Origin: Myxococcales bacterium
Lineage (GTDB): Bacteria; Myxococcota; Myxococcia; Myxococcales; JAKAPL01
Direction: 5' to 3'
Length of the DNA stretch: 64,000 nt
Assembly: GCA_021807105.1 (NCBI GenBank)
Contig: JAKAPL010000001.1
Span: forward strand, 1-64,000
Shown here: positions 57,256 to 64,000 of the stretch, piece after piece
Numbering within the stretch: the stretch's first letter is position 1
Layout: each line of letters opens with the position of its first letter
The notes under the pieces: model-generated
Database searches by the model: none
What the model saw: only the letters and a program-made list of their open reading frames with translations
Told to the model about the DNA's origin: nothing
Position numbers and translations under genes: made by a program

Positions 57256-58189
57256 GCTTCGCAGGCCGCTCGATTCGCCAGCAACGGTGGGGCGGGCGGG
57301 CGCGGAAGTCCTCGGGGAGCGAGCCGGGGGTCAGCTCGGAGATCCGGTGGTCGCCGCGGAGCGCGCCGGGCTTCAGGACGAAGTCGCGCAGGTTCGTCGA
57401 GAAGACGAGCACGCCGCCGGGCGAGAGCAGCGCGGCGACGCCGGCGAGAAGCTCGCCGTGGTCCCGCTGGACCTGGAACTCTCCCGGCACCCCCCGGCTC
57501 GCCGAGCGGGACGGGGGGTCGAGCACGATCAGATCGAACTGGCCCCGCGGCGCATCCCGCACGAAGGCCCGAACCTCCTCCCGCCGCAGTTCCTGGCGTG
57601 GTCCGTCGAGCCCGTTGCGCGCGAGGTTGCGGCGCGCCCAGTCGAGGTAGACCGCCGAGAGGTCGACCGATACGACCCGTGACGCGCCGCCCGCCCCCGC
57701 GTACACACTGAAGGCGCCGGTGTACGAGAACAGGTTCAAGACGCGGCGGCCACGGGAAAGGCCGCGGACGAGGGCGCGGGTGCGGCGATGGTCCAGGAAG
57801 AGGCCGGTGTCGAGGTGGGCGGAGATGTCCACCTCGAAGCGGAGGCCCCCCTCGGTCACCTCCAGCCGCCGGCCGGGACCGGTCCTGCCGTACTGACTCT
57901 CGCCCCAGCGATGGCGCTCGTGGGACTTGACGATCGTCCGATCCGCCGGCACCCCGAGGACGCAAGCACAGGCGTCGAGCAGCTCGACCCGCCGCCGCGC
58001 GTGCAGGGGGTCACCCGGCTTCCATGGATACTCGTGGACGACCAGCCAGTCCGCGTACCGATCGACGGCAAAGTGCCAGCCCGGGACATCGCGGTCGAAC
58101 AGCCGGTACGCGGTCACTCCCTCACGTCGCGCCCAGGCGTCCAGATGGCGCGCCCGCTTCCGCAGCCGGTTGAGGAGGGCGTCGTCCAT
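57242..58189 (-). CDS. RlmI/RlmK-type 23S rRNA methyltransferase
   Basis: A 315-residue SAM methyltransferase similar to the C-terminal half of RlmKL and to RlmI. YRLFDRDVPGWHFAVDRYADWLVV is the N-terminal domain, HLDTGLFLDHRRTRALV the family hallmark, VLNLFSYTGAFSVYAGAGGA the SAM-binding motif I and LIVLDPPSRS motif IV. It probably methylates 23S rRNA at a guanine or cytosine base; the exact site cannot be assigned. The ATG overlaps the thyX-like stop (TGATG), so it is coupled to that gene. Confidence 0.82.
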   Translation of the reverse strand: MDDALLNRLRKRARHLDAWARREGVTAYRLFDRDVPGWHFAVDRYADWLVVHEYPWKPGDPLHARRRVELLDACACVLGVPADRTIVKSHERHRWGESQYGRTGPGRRLEVTEGGLRFEVDISAHLDTGLFLDHRRTRALVRGLSRGRRVLNLFSYTGAFSVYAGAGGASRVVSVDLSAVYLDWARRNLARNGLDGPRQELRREEVRAFVRDAPRGQFDLIVLDPPSRSASRGVPGEFQVQRDHGELLAGVAALLSPGGVLVFSTNLRDFVLKPGALRGDHRISELTPGSLPEDFRARPPHRCWRIERPAKPTNR

Positions 58190-59757
58190 CAGATCCGCCG
58201 CTCGAATCGCTCCAGCGGCAGCCGCCAGACGGGAACGCCGCAGTAGCGCGGCCCCTCCGGGCAGGTCGGGCGCAAGCCCGCGAGGCGCCGCAGCGTACAG
58301 GGCGGCAGGAGGTGCTCGCCGATCCGCGGATGGACCTCCCGCACCTGCCGCACCTCTTCCAGCGTGCAGCGCCAGATCTCCTCCTGGGCCGTGTAGCACA
58401 GGCGCGTCGTCCACTTGTGGTGGAGGTGGAGCAGGTCCCCGGACTCGTCGAAGCGAATCGGGAAGGCGTTCGGAAGGAGGTAGAGGGCCGCCGGCGCGGG
58501 GACCCCCGCGGACAGGAGCGCGTCGATCGCGGCGAACAGCTCGCGCAGGTTCGCCCGGTAGAAGTCGAGCGCCTCGGGATCGCCGGCGATCAGTCCGGGC
58601 GTGATCACGTCCGGCTCGCCCCCGGCGTACTGGGCGGCGAGCACCGGGCGGCTCGCGGGCACCATCCGGTGGCGTTGGTCCTGCGAGTCCGCGCTGTGCG
58701 AGAGCTTCTTGCGGAAGGTGTAGTGGGGATGGACGAGCGCCCGAGTCGCCTTGGACAGAGTCGTCAGCGAGAGCGGACCGGCGAGCAGCCGGTTCTCCGC
58801 CGGCGAGAGGATCCGGCGGATCGCCTCCGCGTCGGGCAGGGCTTCCCGCGTCGCCGCGACGGTCGCCCGGACCGCGGCGGAGAGCGTCGCCTCGGCGTTC
58901 ACCGAAAAGTCCACGAGCCGTGAGCGCAAGCCCCCGAGCGATTCGTCGAACTCGGCGTTGAAACGCCGCGCCGGCGCTCCGCCGGCGGCCGCCGCCCGCC
59001 CCTGGCCGGCGAGCAGCGCGTACTCGGGCGTCGCCTCGGCCGGCAGCGGATCCTCGATCTCCCGGAAGAACAGGGGATCGGCCGCGTTCACCGCGCCGAC
59101 CATCGAATCGACGAGGAGCCGCAGCTCTCCGGGGACCTCCATGGAGTCGCAGAGCCGGTGGTAGCGGTGCAGCGTCAGGCCGCTCACCGTGTGGTACAGG
59201 TGGGCGAAGGTCGCGACCGGCAGGACGTACCGGGCGATCTCCCGGGCCTTCCGCTCGATCGCGACCGTGAACCGGCCGTCGCCGCGGCGAGCCGGGAACA
59301 GGCGGAAGTACTCCTCCTCGGTGGGCCGCCGGAGCAGCTCGGAAAGCCGCCGGTAGGCCGCCTGCTGCCGTTCGATGGCCGAACGGTAGACACTGAGCTG
59401 CGGCTCCGGCAGCGCGGGGACGAGAGCGCCGCCCGGCCCGACCTCGACATAGCGCTGGCTCACCTGCTCGGAGTTGTAGAAGGGGTGCGCGTGCAGGAAC
59501 GCCCAGAGGAGCTGGCGGGAGACGTTGGTGACGGCGAACTGGAAGGTCGCGTGCTGAAGGGTCGTGTGGTGGCCCGCCCGATAGGTCTCCCGCGCGATCC
59601 GATCCCGCAGCGCCCGGGCCCGCTCGTCCCGCGAGACCTCGGCGGCGCCGACGATCCGAGGGGAGTAGCAGGTGCGCGCCGTCGCGACGGCATTGTCGAG
59701 CGGCGCCGCGAAGGCGTTCGTCAGGACGGCCCGCGGCGGCGGCGAGAGAAAGCTCAT
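58189..59757 (-). CDS. two-domain FAD-dependent thymidylate synthase (ThyX-like)
   Basis: A 522-residue protein with two ThyX-type domains. The first (1-240) has HHTTLQHATFQFAVTNVSRQLLWAFLHAHPFYNSEQVSQRYVEV, in which the classic RHR of the ThyX motif is HAH but SEQxSxRY is kept. The second (about 300-510) has ADSQDQRHRMVPASRP, keeping the QRHR part, and the closing WTTRLCYTAQEEIW. The catalytic signature is thus split between halves. Single ThyX proteins are about 220-250 residues. It presumably makes dTMP from dUMP with FADH2 and methylene-tetrahydrofolate. The start is ATG 59757; a longer frame upstream lacks family sequence. Confidence 0.85.
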   Translation of the reverse strand: MSFLSPPPRAVLTNAFAAPLDNAVATARTCYSPRIVGAAEVSRDERARALRDRIARETYRAGHHTTLQHATFQFAVTNVSRQLLWAFLHAHPFYNSEQVSQRYVEVGPGGALVPALPEPQLSVYRSAIERQQAAYRRLSELLRRPTEEEYFRLFPARRGDGRFTVAIERKAREIARYVLPVATFAHLYHTVSGLTLHRYHRLCDSMEVPGELRLLVDSMVGAVNAADPLFFREIEDPLPAEATPEYALLAGQGRAAAAGGAPARRFNAEFDESLGGLRSRLVDFSVNAEATLSAAVRATVAATREALPDAEAIRRILSPAENRLLAGPLSLTTLSKATRALVHPHYTFRKKLSHSADSQDQRHRMVPASRPVLAAQYAGGEPDVITPGLIAGDPEALDFYRANLRELFAAIDALLSAGVPAPAALYLLPNAFPIRFDESGDLLHLHHKWTTRLCYTAQEEIWRCTLEEVRQVREVHPRIGEHLLPPCTLRRLAGLRPTCPEGPRYCGVPVWRLPLERFERRI

Positions 59758-59929
59758 GGCCTCGTCCGCTTCATAGCGCGCGACCCCCACCTCGCGGGAG
59801 CCCCACCGGGCCCGGCGGTCCAACTTGCTTCGGAGGTGAGCGTGCCCATCGTTGCCTTGACCACGTTGTCGGGGATCCGAAACCGACTGGGCGGTGGTCG
59901 AAGGTCAACCTGGAAGGAGAGTTCATGCC

Positions 59930-60535
59930 ATGAAGAGGATCTGGTTGTACGCGTTCTCGGGCCTCCTCGCCCCGCTCGCGCTGGCGTTCGCCACGCCCGC
60001 GGTCGCGCAGGCGGTCCGGAACAACTCGAGCCGTCCGTCGATGTCGGCGCGGTCCGAGGCCACGCCGTCCGAGACGGGCGCGGTGCAGGGGACGGTGCGG
60101 TCCATCGACTTCCGCAACGGCATCCTGCGGATCTCGTCGGGGAACCGGCTCATCTACCTGCACGCCAAGCCCGATCAGCTCACGGCCTTCCAGCCGGGCG
60201 ATCAGGTGAACGTGGACTACGACGACTTCGCGGGCGTCCTCTGGCTGTCCGGCGAGACGGGCGGCGCGGCGGGCCCGGCGGGGAGCATCGGGGCCGAGAA
60301 CTTCGCGCTCTCGGGGACCGTCTCCGGTACGGTCGCCGCGCTCGACAAGGCGCGCGGTCGCGTCACGCTGACCGGGGCGATGCGCAACCACACGTTCCTC
60401 GCGCACCCGGACGACATCCGCACCCTCATCCCGGGCCAGTTCGTGAGCCTCACTTACGAGCGGATCGGGAACACGGACTGGGTGTCCTCGATCGGCGAGG
60501 GCGGCTCCGAGCAGCCGGCGCCCGAGGAGAAATAG
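59930..60535 (+). CDS. exported protein with OB-like repeats
   Basis: A 201-residue protein with a signal peptide (LYAFSGLLAPLALAFATPAVAQA). Two related beta segments follow: GTVRSIDFRNGILRISSGNRLIYLHAKPDQLTAFQPGDQVNVDYDD near 55 and GTVSGTVAALDKARGRVTLTGAMRNHTFLAHPDDIRTLIPGQFVSLTYE near 125. Both look like small OB-type barrels common in periplasmic proteins. AAGGAGAG precedes the start by 8 bp. Function unknown. Confidence 0.75.
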   Translation: MKRIWLYAFSGLLAPLALAFATPAVAQAVRNNSSRPSMSARSEATPSETGAVQGTVRSIDFRNGILRISSGNRLIYLHAKPDQLTAFQPGDQVNVDYDDFAGVLWLSGETGGAAGPAGSIGAENFALSGTVSGTVAALDKARGRVTLTGAMRNHTFLAHPDDIRTLIPGQFVSLTYERIGNTDWVSSIGEGGSEQPAPEEK

Positions 60536-60553
60536 CGCGCTAGAAGGCGCGCG

Positions 60554-61810
60554 CTAGAAGGCGGGGGAGCGCCCGTTCGGGATCCGGACGGGCGCCTCCT
60601 CCGTCGCGTTCGGCAGCAGGATCGTGATCCGGCGGGCGGCGTTGTCGAGCACGACGACGCCGCCTTCCCACAGGCCGTCGCCGAGCAGCCCGGCGAGGCC
60701 CATCTCGGCGGGCGAGGAGGGAGCGAGCACGCCGCGGCCCCCGGAGAGCGTCGTCCCGCCCAGCTCGACGGGCAGCGGGGGCAGCGCGGGCAGCTCCGCC
60801 TCGCCTCCGGCGCCGCGCACGAGCGAGACCGGCAGCGGGAACACGCCCTCCGCCGCGTAGCCCTCGGTGACGGCGAAGGAGCCTTGCATGCCGGTGTCGA
60901 GCCCGAAGAGCGCCCGGGGGCCGCGTCCAACGCTCGCCTCGACGGCGAGATCGAACCCGGCGATCCGATAGGGAACGGTGATCGCCCGGAACCCGTCGCG
61001 CCGGGCGCCGGCGACCGATCCGGGAGAGAGGCGCAACCGCCGGCGGCCCAGGTCCAGCTCGGCCGTCGCGCCCGCGAAGGCCTGCTGCGGAGAGACGATC
61101 GCCTCGACCCCCACCCGCGCGAGATCGGGCAGGTCCACGACGAGGACCGGCAGCGAGCGGACCGTCGCCCCGCCGATCTCGAGGGCCGGGAGCACGGCGA
61201 GGCGCGCGGTGGCCCTCTTGCCTCCGCCGGCGACCCCGATCGGGAACGAGGAGCGCGTGACCAAAAGGCCCAAGCGCCGCGCCAGTGCCGAGGAGAGGAC
61301 GGTCTCGCTCGCCCCCGTGTCGAGCACCACCCCCGTCTTCACCTCATCCGCGCGGGCGAGGGCCACCGGCACCGGCGCGTTCTTCGAGAGCGGGACCTCG
61401 GTCGGACCGGCGATCGCGACCGACGGCGCCGGCACCGGGCTCGCGTAGAGCTCGGCGTCGGCGCAGGCGCGGCCGGTCGGGTCCCCGAGCTTGCATAGCT
61501 GCGCGGCCGTCCGCCCGATGGCCTCTCCGTCTCCCCGGGCGTGCGCGAGGTACCAGGCAATCCGCGCCGCCCGGCGCCCGCCCGCGGGCAGCCGCTCCGC
61601 CGCCTGCTCGGCGCCACGGAGATCGCCCCCGGCGAGCGCCACCCGCGCCTGGATGTAGACCGCCTCGCCGGGATCCGCGGCCCGCGAGGCGAGCGCGGTC
61701 ACGAGGTCGCCCCGTCGCAGGGCGGCGGCGGCGGGCGAAGGGGCCCCGGGGCCGTTCGTCAGGAGCAGAGCGGAGAGCAAGGGCGCGCAGGCGCCGATCG
61801 TCGGGGGCAT
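60554..61810 (-). CDS. exported retropepsin-like aspartyl protease
   Basis: A 418-residue protein with a weak signal segment, a short helical TPR-like part (30-115), and two aspartyl protease halves. The first active-site motif is VVLDTGASETVLS near 163; the second FGLDTGMQGSF near 300. Two DTG motifs in one chain resemble pepsin-like rather than single-motif bacterial retropepsins. It would act in the periplasm or at the surface. The stop lies 18 bp from the convergent OB-like gene. Confidence 0.8.
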   Translation of the reverse strand: MPPTIGACAPLLSALLLTNGPGAPSPAAAALRRGDLVTALASRAADPGEAVYIQARVALAGGDLRGAEQAAERLPAGGRRAARIAWYLAHARGDGEAIGRTAAQLCKLGDPTGRACADAELYASPVPAPSVAIAGPTEVPLSKNAPVPVALARADEVKTGVVLDTGASETVLSSALARRLGLLVTRSSFPIGVAGGGKRATARLAVLPALEIGGATVRSLPVLVVDLPDLARVGVEAIVSPQQAFAGATAELDLGRRRLRLSPGSVAGARRDGFRAITVPYRIAGFDLAVEASVGRGPRALFGLDTGMQGSFAVTEGYAAEGVFPLPVSLVRGAGGEAELPALPPLPVELGGTTLSGGRGVLAPSSPAEMGLAGLLGDGLWEGGVVVLDNAARRITILLPNATEEAPVRIPNGRSPAF

Positions 61811-61966
61811 GAGCCGGCAACAGCGAGGAGGCGATCCCTCATTCCCGGGGGTCGGCCGCCCACCGGCGCGGCCCGTCCCGCAGTCCGGGTGACCTCCGGG
61901 GCGCCTCCGGCGGCGCCCCCGCGGCGGACCCGGGTCGGCGGCCCCGGGGCGCGCGCTCCCGCGACG

Positions 61967-63454
61967 TCACGCCGCCTCCCACCGGCCGCCGCGCTCGCGG
62001 GCCCGCCCTTCCGACGCCAGCTTCTCGAGGTGCGCGAGGGTCTGGCGTTCGGCGATGAGGTGGAACGGGGCCGGCGTGTCGGCGTACACGCGCGGGACGA
62101 GCTCGGCGGGGGTGGCCGCTTCCCGGCGGAGCGCCTCGAGGAGGAGATCCTCGCGCATCTGCCGGTGGGTGAGGTACTCGGAGAGCTTCGCGGGCCCGTC
62201 GACGACCGGAGCGCCGTGGGCGGGGTAGAGGGTCCCGCACGGCAGGGCGCGGATGCGGCGCAGCGAGCTGAGGTAGTCGACCATGTTCCCCTCGGGCGGA
62301 TCGATCACGATCGTCGAGAGGCTCGAGACGAGGTCGCCTGCGAGCACGGCCCGGCTCGGCGGATGAAGGAGGACCAGGTGACCGCGAGCGTGACCCGGCG
62401 TCTGGAGGGCGACGAGCGGGAAGTCGGGAGCGCCGAGCGCCTCGCCGTCCCCCACGGCCCGGCCGGGCAGCCCGAGCTGGTCGAGGGTCGCGCGGTGGGC
62501 GAGGATCGGCAGGCCCAGCTCCCGGGCGATCCCGGCGGCGCCGCTGGCGTGGTCGTGGTGGTGATGGCTGAGGAAGACCGCCGACGCCCGCCTCCCCTCG
62601 GTGTCGAGCGCACGGATGGCGGCGAGGAGCGCGGCCCGCTCGGCCGGATCGTCGCTGCCGGGATCCACGACGAGGATGGACGATCGGCCGGCGAGGAAGC
62701 AGTTCGTGTGGGTGGCGGGGGGGAGCGTCTCCGATCGCTGCGGCACGAGGACGATCCCCTCCTGGAACTCGATCCGGGCGGCCACGTGGTTCTCCGCGAA
62801 CGGCGGCTCGCGCAGCCTGCGCAGGACCGCCTCCAGCGTCGGCTCCCTCATCGCCCGCAGCGCGTTGAGCGTCGGCGGGTGGAGCAGCGCGCCCCCTCTC
62901 CGCCAGCGCTCGAGGGCCGCTTCGGGAGCCACGAAGCCGCCCTCCGAGGCTTCGGCCGGATGGACGCGGGCCCCCTGGCCGGCGGGGAGCTCGGCGAGGA
63001 AGAAGCGCGCGTCGAAGCCGAGGGGCAGGAAGGCCGGCGTGATCCAGCGGCCCGCGGGGATGAAGCGGGCGGCCGACAGGCGCAACCCATGAGAGGAGAG
63101 CACCCCATCGAAGGAGACCTCGCGTTCGAGCAGCCGGCGGCGCAAGGTCGCGCGCTCCTCGGCTCCGAGGGTCCCCTCCGCGAGCAGCACGCCGGTCTCC
63201 TCGAACAGCTCGCGTGCCGCGCAGGCGAGGAGCGCCGCGGGAAGGCCCGAGGCTCCCTCGACGGGGACCCGCCGGTCGTCCGGATCGAGCTTGCCGCCGG
63301 GGAAGGCGTACATGCCCGCTCCGAAGCCGAGCGCGTCGCCGCGGCGCAGCCAGAAGAGCTCGCGCCCCTCCGCCCCCTCCCGCACGAGGAGGACCACCGC
63401 CGAATCCCTGGGCGGCGGGCCGGCAGGCGCGCGAAGGCCGGCGGTCTCGCTCAT
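61967..63454 (-). CDS. NUDIX hydrolase - metallo-beta-lactamase fusion protein
   Basis: A 495-residue protein with two enzymatic domains. The N-terminal NUDIX domain (15-240) has FPGGKLDPDD and the box AARELFEETGVLL with an expanded loop before it. The C-terminal MBL domain (260-480) has the zinc motif LSHHHHDHASG, the later TPGHARGHLVLL and AGDLVSS, and a winged tail (HRQMREDLLLEALRR) as in LACTB2-type proteins. NUDIX-MBL pairs are related to CoA or nucleotide-diphosphate clean-up; the substrate is not known. It overlaps the HxlR stop by 4 bp (ATGA). Confidence 0.87.
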   Translation of the reverse strand: MSETAGLRAPAGPPPRDSAVVLLVREGAEGRELFWLRRGDALGFGAGMYAFPGGKLDPDDRRVPVEGASGLPAALLACAARELFEETGVLLAEGTLGAEERATLRRRLLEREVSFDGVLSSHGLRLSAARFIPAGRWITPAFLPLGFDARFFLAELPAGQGARVHPAEASEGGFVAPEAALERWRRGGALLHPPTLNALRAMREPTLEAVLRRLREPPFAENHVAARIEFQEGIVLVPQRSETLPPATHTNCFLAGRSSILVVDPGSDDPAERAALLAAIRALDTEGRRASAVFLSHHHHDHASGAAGIARELGLPILAHRATLDQLGLPGRAVGDGEALGAPDFPLVALQTPGHARGHLVLLHPPSRAVLAGDLVSSLSTIVIDPPEGNMVDYLSSLRRIRALPCGTLYPAHGAPVVDGPAKLSEYLTHRQMREDLLLEALRREAATPAELVPRVYADTPAPFHLIAERQTLAHLEKLASEGRARERGGRWEAA

Positions 63455-63804
63455 CGCACGGCCGTCCGCCGCCTCGAAACCGCCGGCGGGGGATCGCCCC
63501 AGCGCTCCGCCCAGCGGCCGATGGCGTCGATCACCCCGCCGAGCGCCCTCCCCTTGGCGGTCAGCTCGTACTCGACGTGGACGGGGGACGACGGGATCAC
63601 GCGCCGCTCCACGATCCCCTCGGCCTCCAGCTCCTTGAGCCGCTCCGAGAGCATCCGTTCGCTGACGACCTCCAGCCGCTGCGCGATCTCCGCGAACCGG
63701 GCGGGGCCGTCGAGCAGGGCCTTCAGGACGACTCCCGTCCAGCGCTTGCCGAGCAGATCCACCGCGGCCTGGAAGCGCGGGCACATCGTGTGGTTGAAAC
63801 GCAT
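63451..63804 (-). CDS. HxlR-family winged-helix transcriptional regulator
   Basis: A 117-residue HxlR-type regulator: CPRFQAAVDLLGKRWTGVVLKALLDGPARFAEIAQRLEVVSERMLSERLKELEAEGIVERRV is the winged helix with the family's N-terminal Cys (Cys8), often redox- or electrophile-sensing. It is divergent from the exported-protein gene at 63952 and coupled to the NUDIX-MBL gene downstream, so it may control both. A palindrome between the divergent genes is a candidate operator. The start is ATG 63804. Confidence 0.9.
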   Translation of the reverse strand: MRFNHTMCPRFQAAVDLLGKRWTGVVLKALLDGPARFAEIAQRLEVVSERMLSERLKELEAEGIVERRVIPSSPVHVEYELTAKGRALGGVIDAIGRWAERWGDPPPAVSRRRTAVR

Positions 63805-63844
63805 GCGAGCTCCTAGCGGTCCATGCTTCCAGAAAAGAAGCCGC

Positions 63845-63872
63845 TTGACAATCACCGGACGGCCATTAGGAT
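63845..63872 (+). promoter_or_regulatory. sigma70-type promoter toward gene at 63952
   Basis: TTGACA at 63845-63850 matches the consensus -35; TAGGAT at 63867-63872 follows after 16 bp. It lies upstream of the exported-protein gene and overlaps the start of the HxlR operator candidate. Confidence 0.55.
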
Positions 63873-63873
63873 A

Positions 63874-63908
63874 GCTTCCGTTTCGTAAGCTGCAACTGTC
63901 ACGGAAGC
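63874..63908. promoter_or_regulatory. inverted repeat, candidate HxlR operator
   Basis: GCTTCCGT at 63874-63881 and ACGGAAGC at 63901-63908 are perfect 8-bp inverted arms with 19 bp between. They lie just downstream of the -10 box of the rightward promoter, where a bound dimer would block transcription. Confidence 0.45.
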
Positions 63909-63951
63909 AAGTCCCCAGCTCCAAGCACCCACCCCCACGAGGAGAACGCGC

Positions 63952-64000
63952 ATGTCCCGTATCGCCGCCGTACTCGCCGCCGTCCTGGCCGCTCCGGGCC
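63952..64000 (+). CDS. exported protein, N-terminal fragment (window edge)
   Basis: Only 16 codons are inside the window: MSRIAAVLAAVLAAPG, a signal-peptide start. GAGGAG lies 7 bp before the ATG, so the start is well supported. It is divergent from hxlR and probably its target. Nothing more can be said of its function. Confidence 0.6.
   Translation, partial: MSRIAAVLAAVLAAPG

Overview
The window is about 70% GC and reads as a chromosomal segment of a myxobacterium-like Gram-negative bacterium (Myxococcota/Deltaproteobacteria). The reasons are a Ser/Thr kinase with a proline-rich linker and PEGA tail, a zinc-ribbon/double-FHA protein, many lipoproteins with beta-propeller or Ser/Gly linker regions, a long PlsB, and very high third-position GC. 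No rRNA, tRNA or CRISPR array was recognised.

Layout. (1) 1-10.2 kb is a defence-type island: the 3' part of a DUF1156 methyltransferase gene, an OLD-like ATPase plus DUF4276 (TOPRIM-like) pair, a chimeric ORF joining the N-terminus of a DUF499 ATPase to the tail of a DUF1156 protein, an AlbA_2/HATPase protein with a ParA-like ATPase, and a full-length DUF499 ATPase followed by a broken ORF. Two accessory gene pairs thus each sit between a DUF1156 end and a DUF499 start, as if two versions of one operon were joined end to end. (2) 10.4-37 kb is mostly housekeeping and envelope genes: MurJ, an Nramp-type carrier with a soluble MgtE-N/CBS partner, a secreted GlgX/isoamylase-like enzyme, a PEGA kinase, PlsB, TesB, a TSUP/USP operon, a NRDE protein, a GH76 lipoprotein, and an operon of lipoprotein-psd-rsmD-coaD-aspartate aminotransferase, then DUF3108, START, lipoprotein and P1 peptidase genes. 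(3) 37-42.7 kb is a glycosyltransferase 2 - HlyD-like - TolC-like - secreted protein operon, preceded by a long inverted array of 21-bp repeats. (4) 42.7-46.3 kb is an operon of envelope proteins including LolA-like and exported YidD-like proteins. (5) 46.4-64 kb holds a proline-rich protein, AI-2E carrier, TPR, NHL and Cys-rich propeller proteins, RidA, bifunctional Rel, the FHA protein, a 23S rRNA methyltransferase, a two-domain ThyX, an OB-like protein, an aspartyl protease, a NUDIX-MBL fusion and an HxlR regulator divergent from a secreted protein gene cut by the window edge.

The intergenic spaces hold three families of small non-autonomous inverted-repeat elements (called R1, R2 and R3 here). 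R2 copies lie between CTAG target duplications and R1 copies between TNA triplets, and these targets are repeatedly the stop codons of the neighbouring genes. In at least two operons an R2 insertion separates genes whose stop and start codons were originally touching, so coupling was probably changed without damaging either protein.
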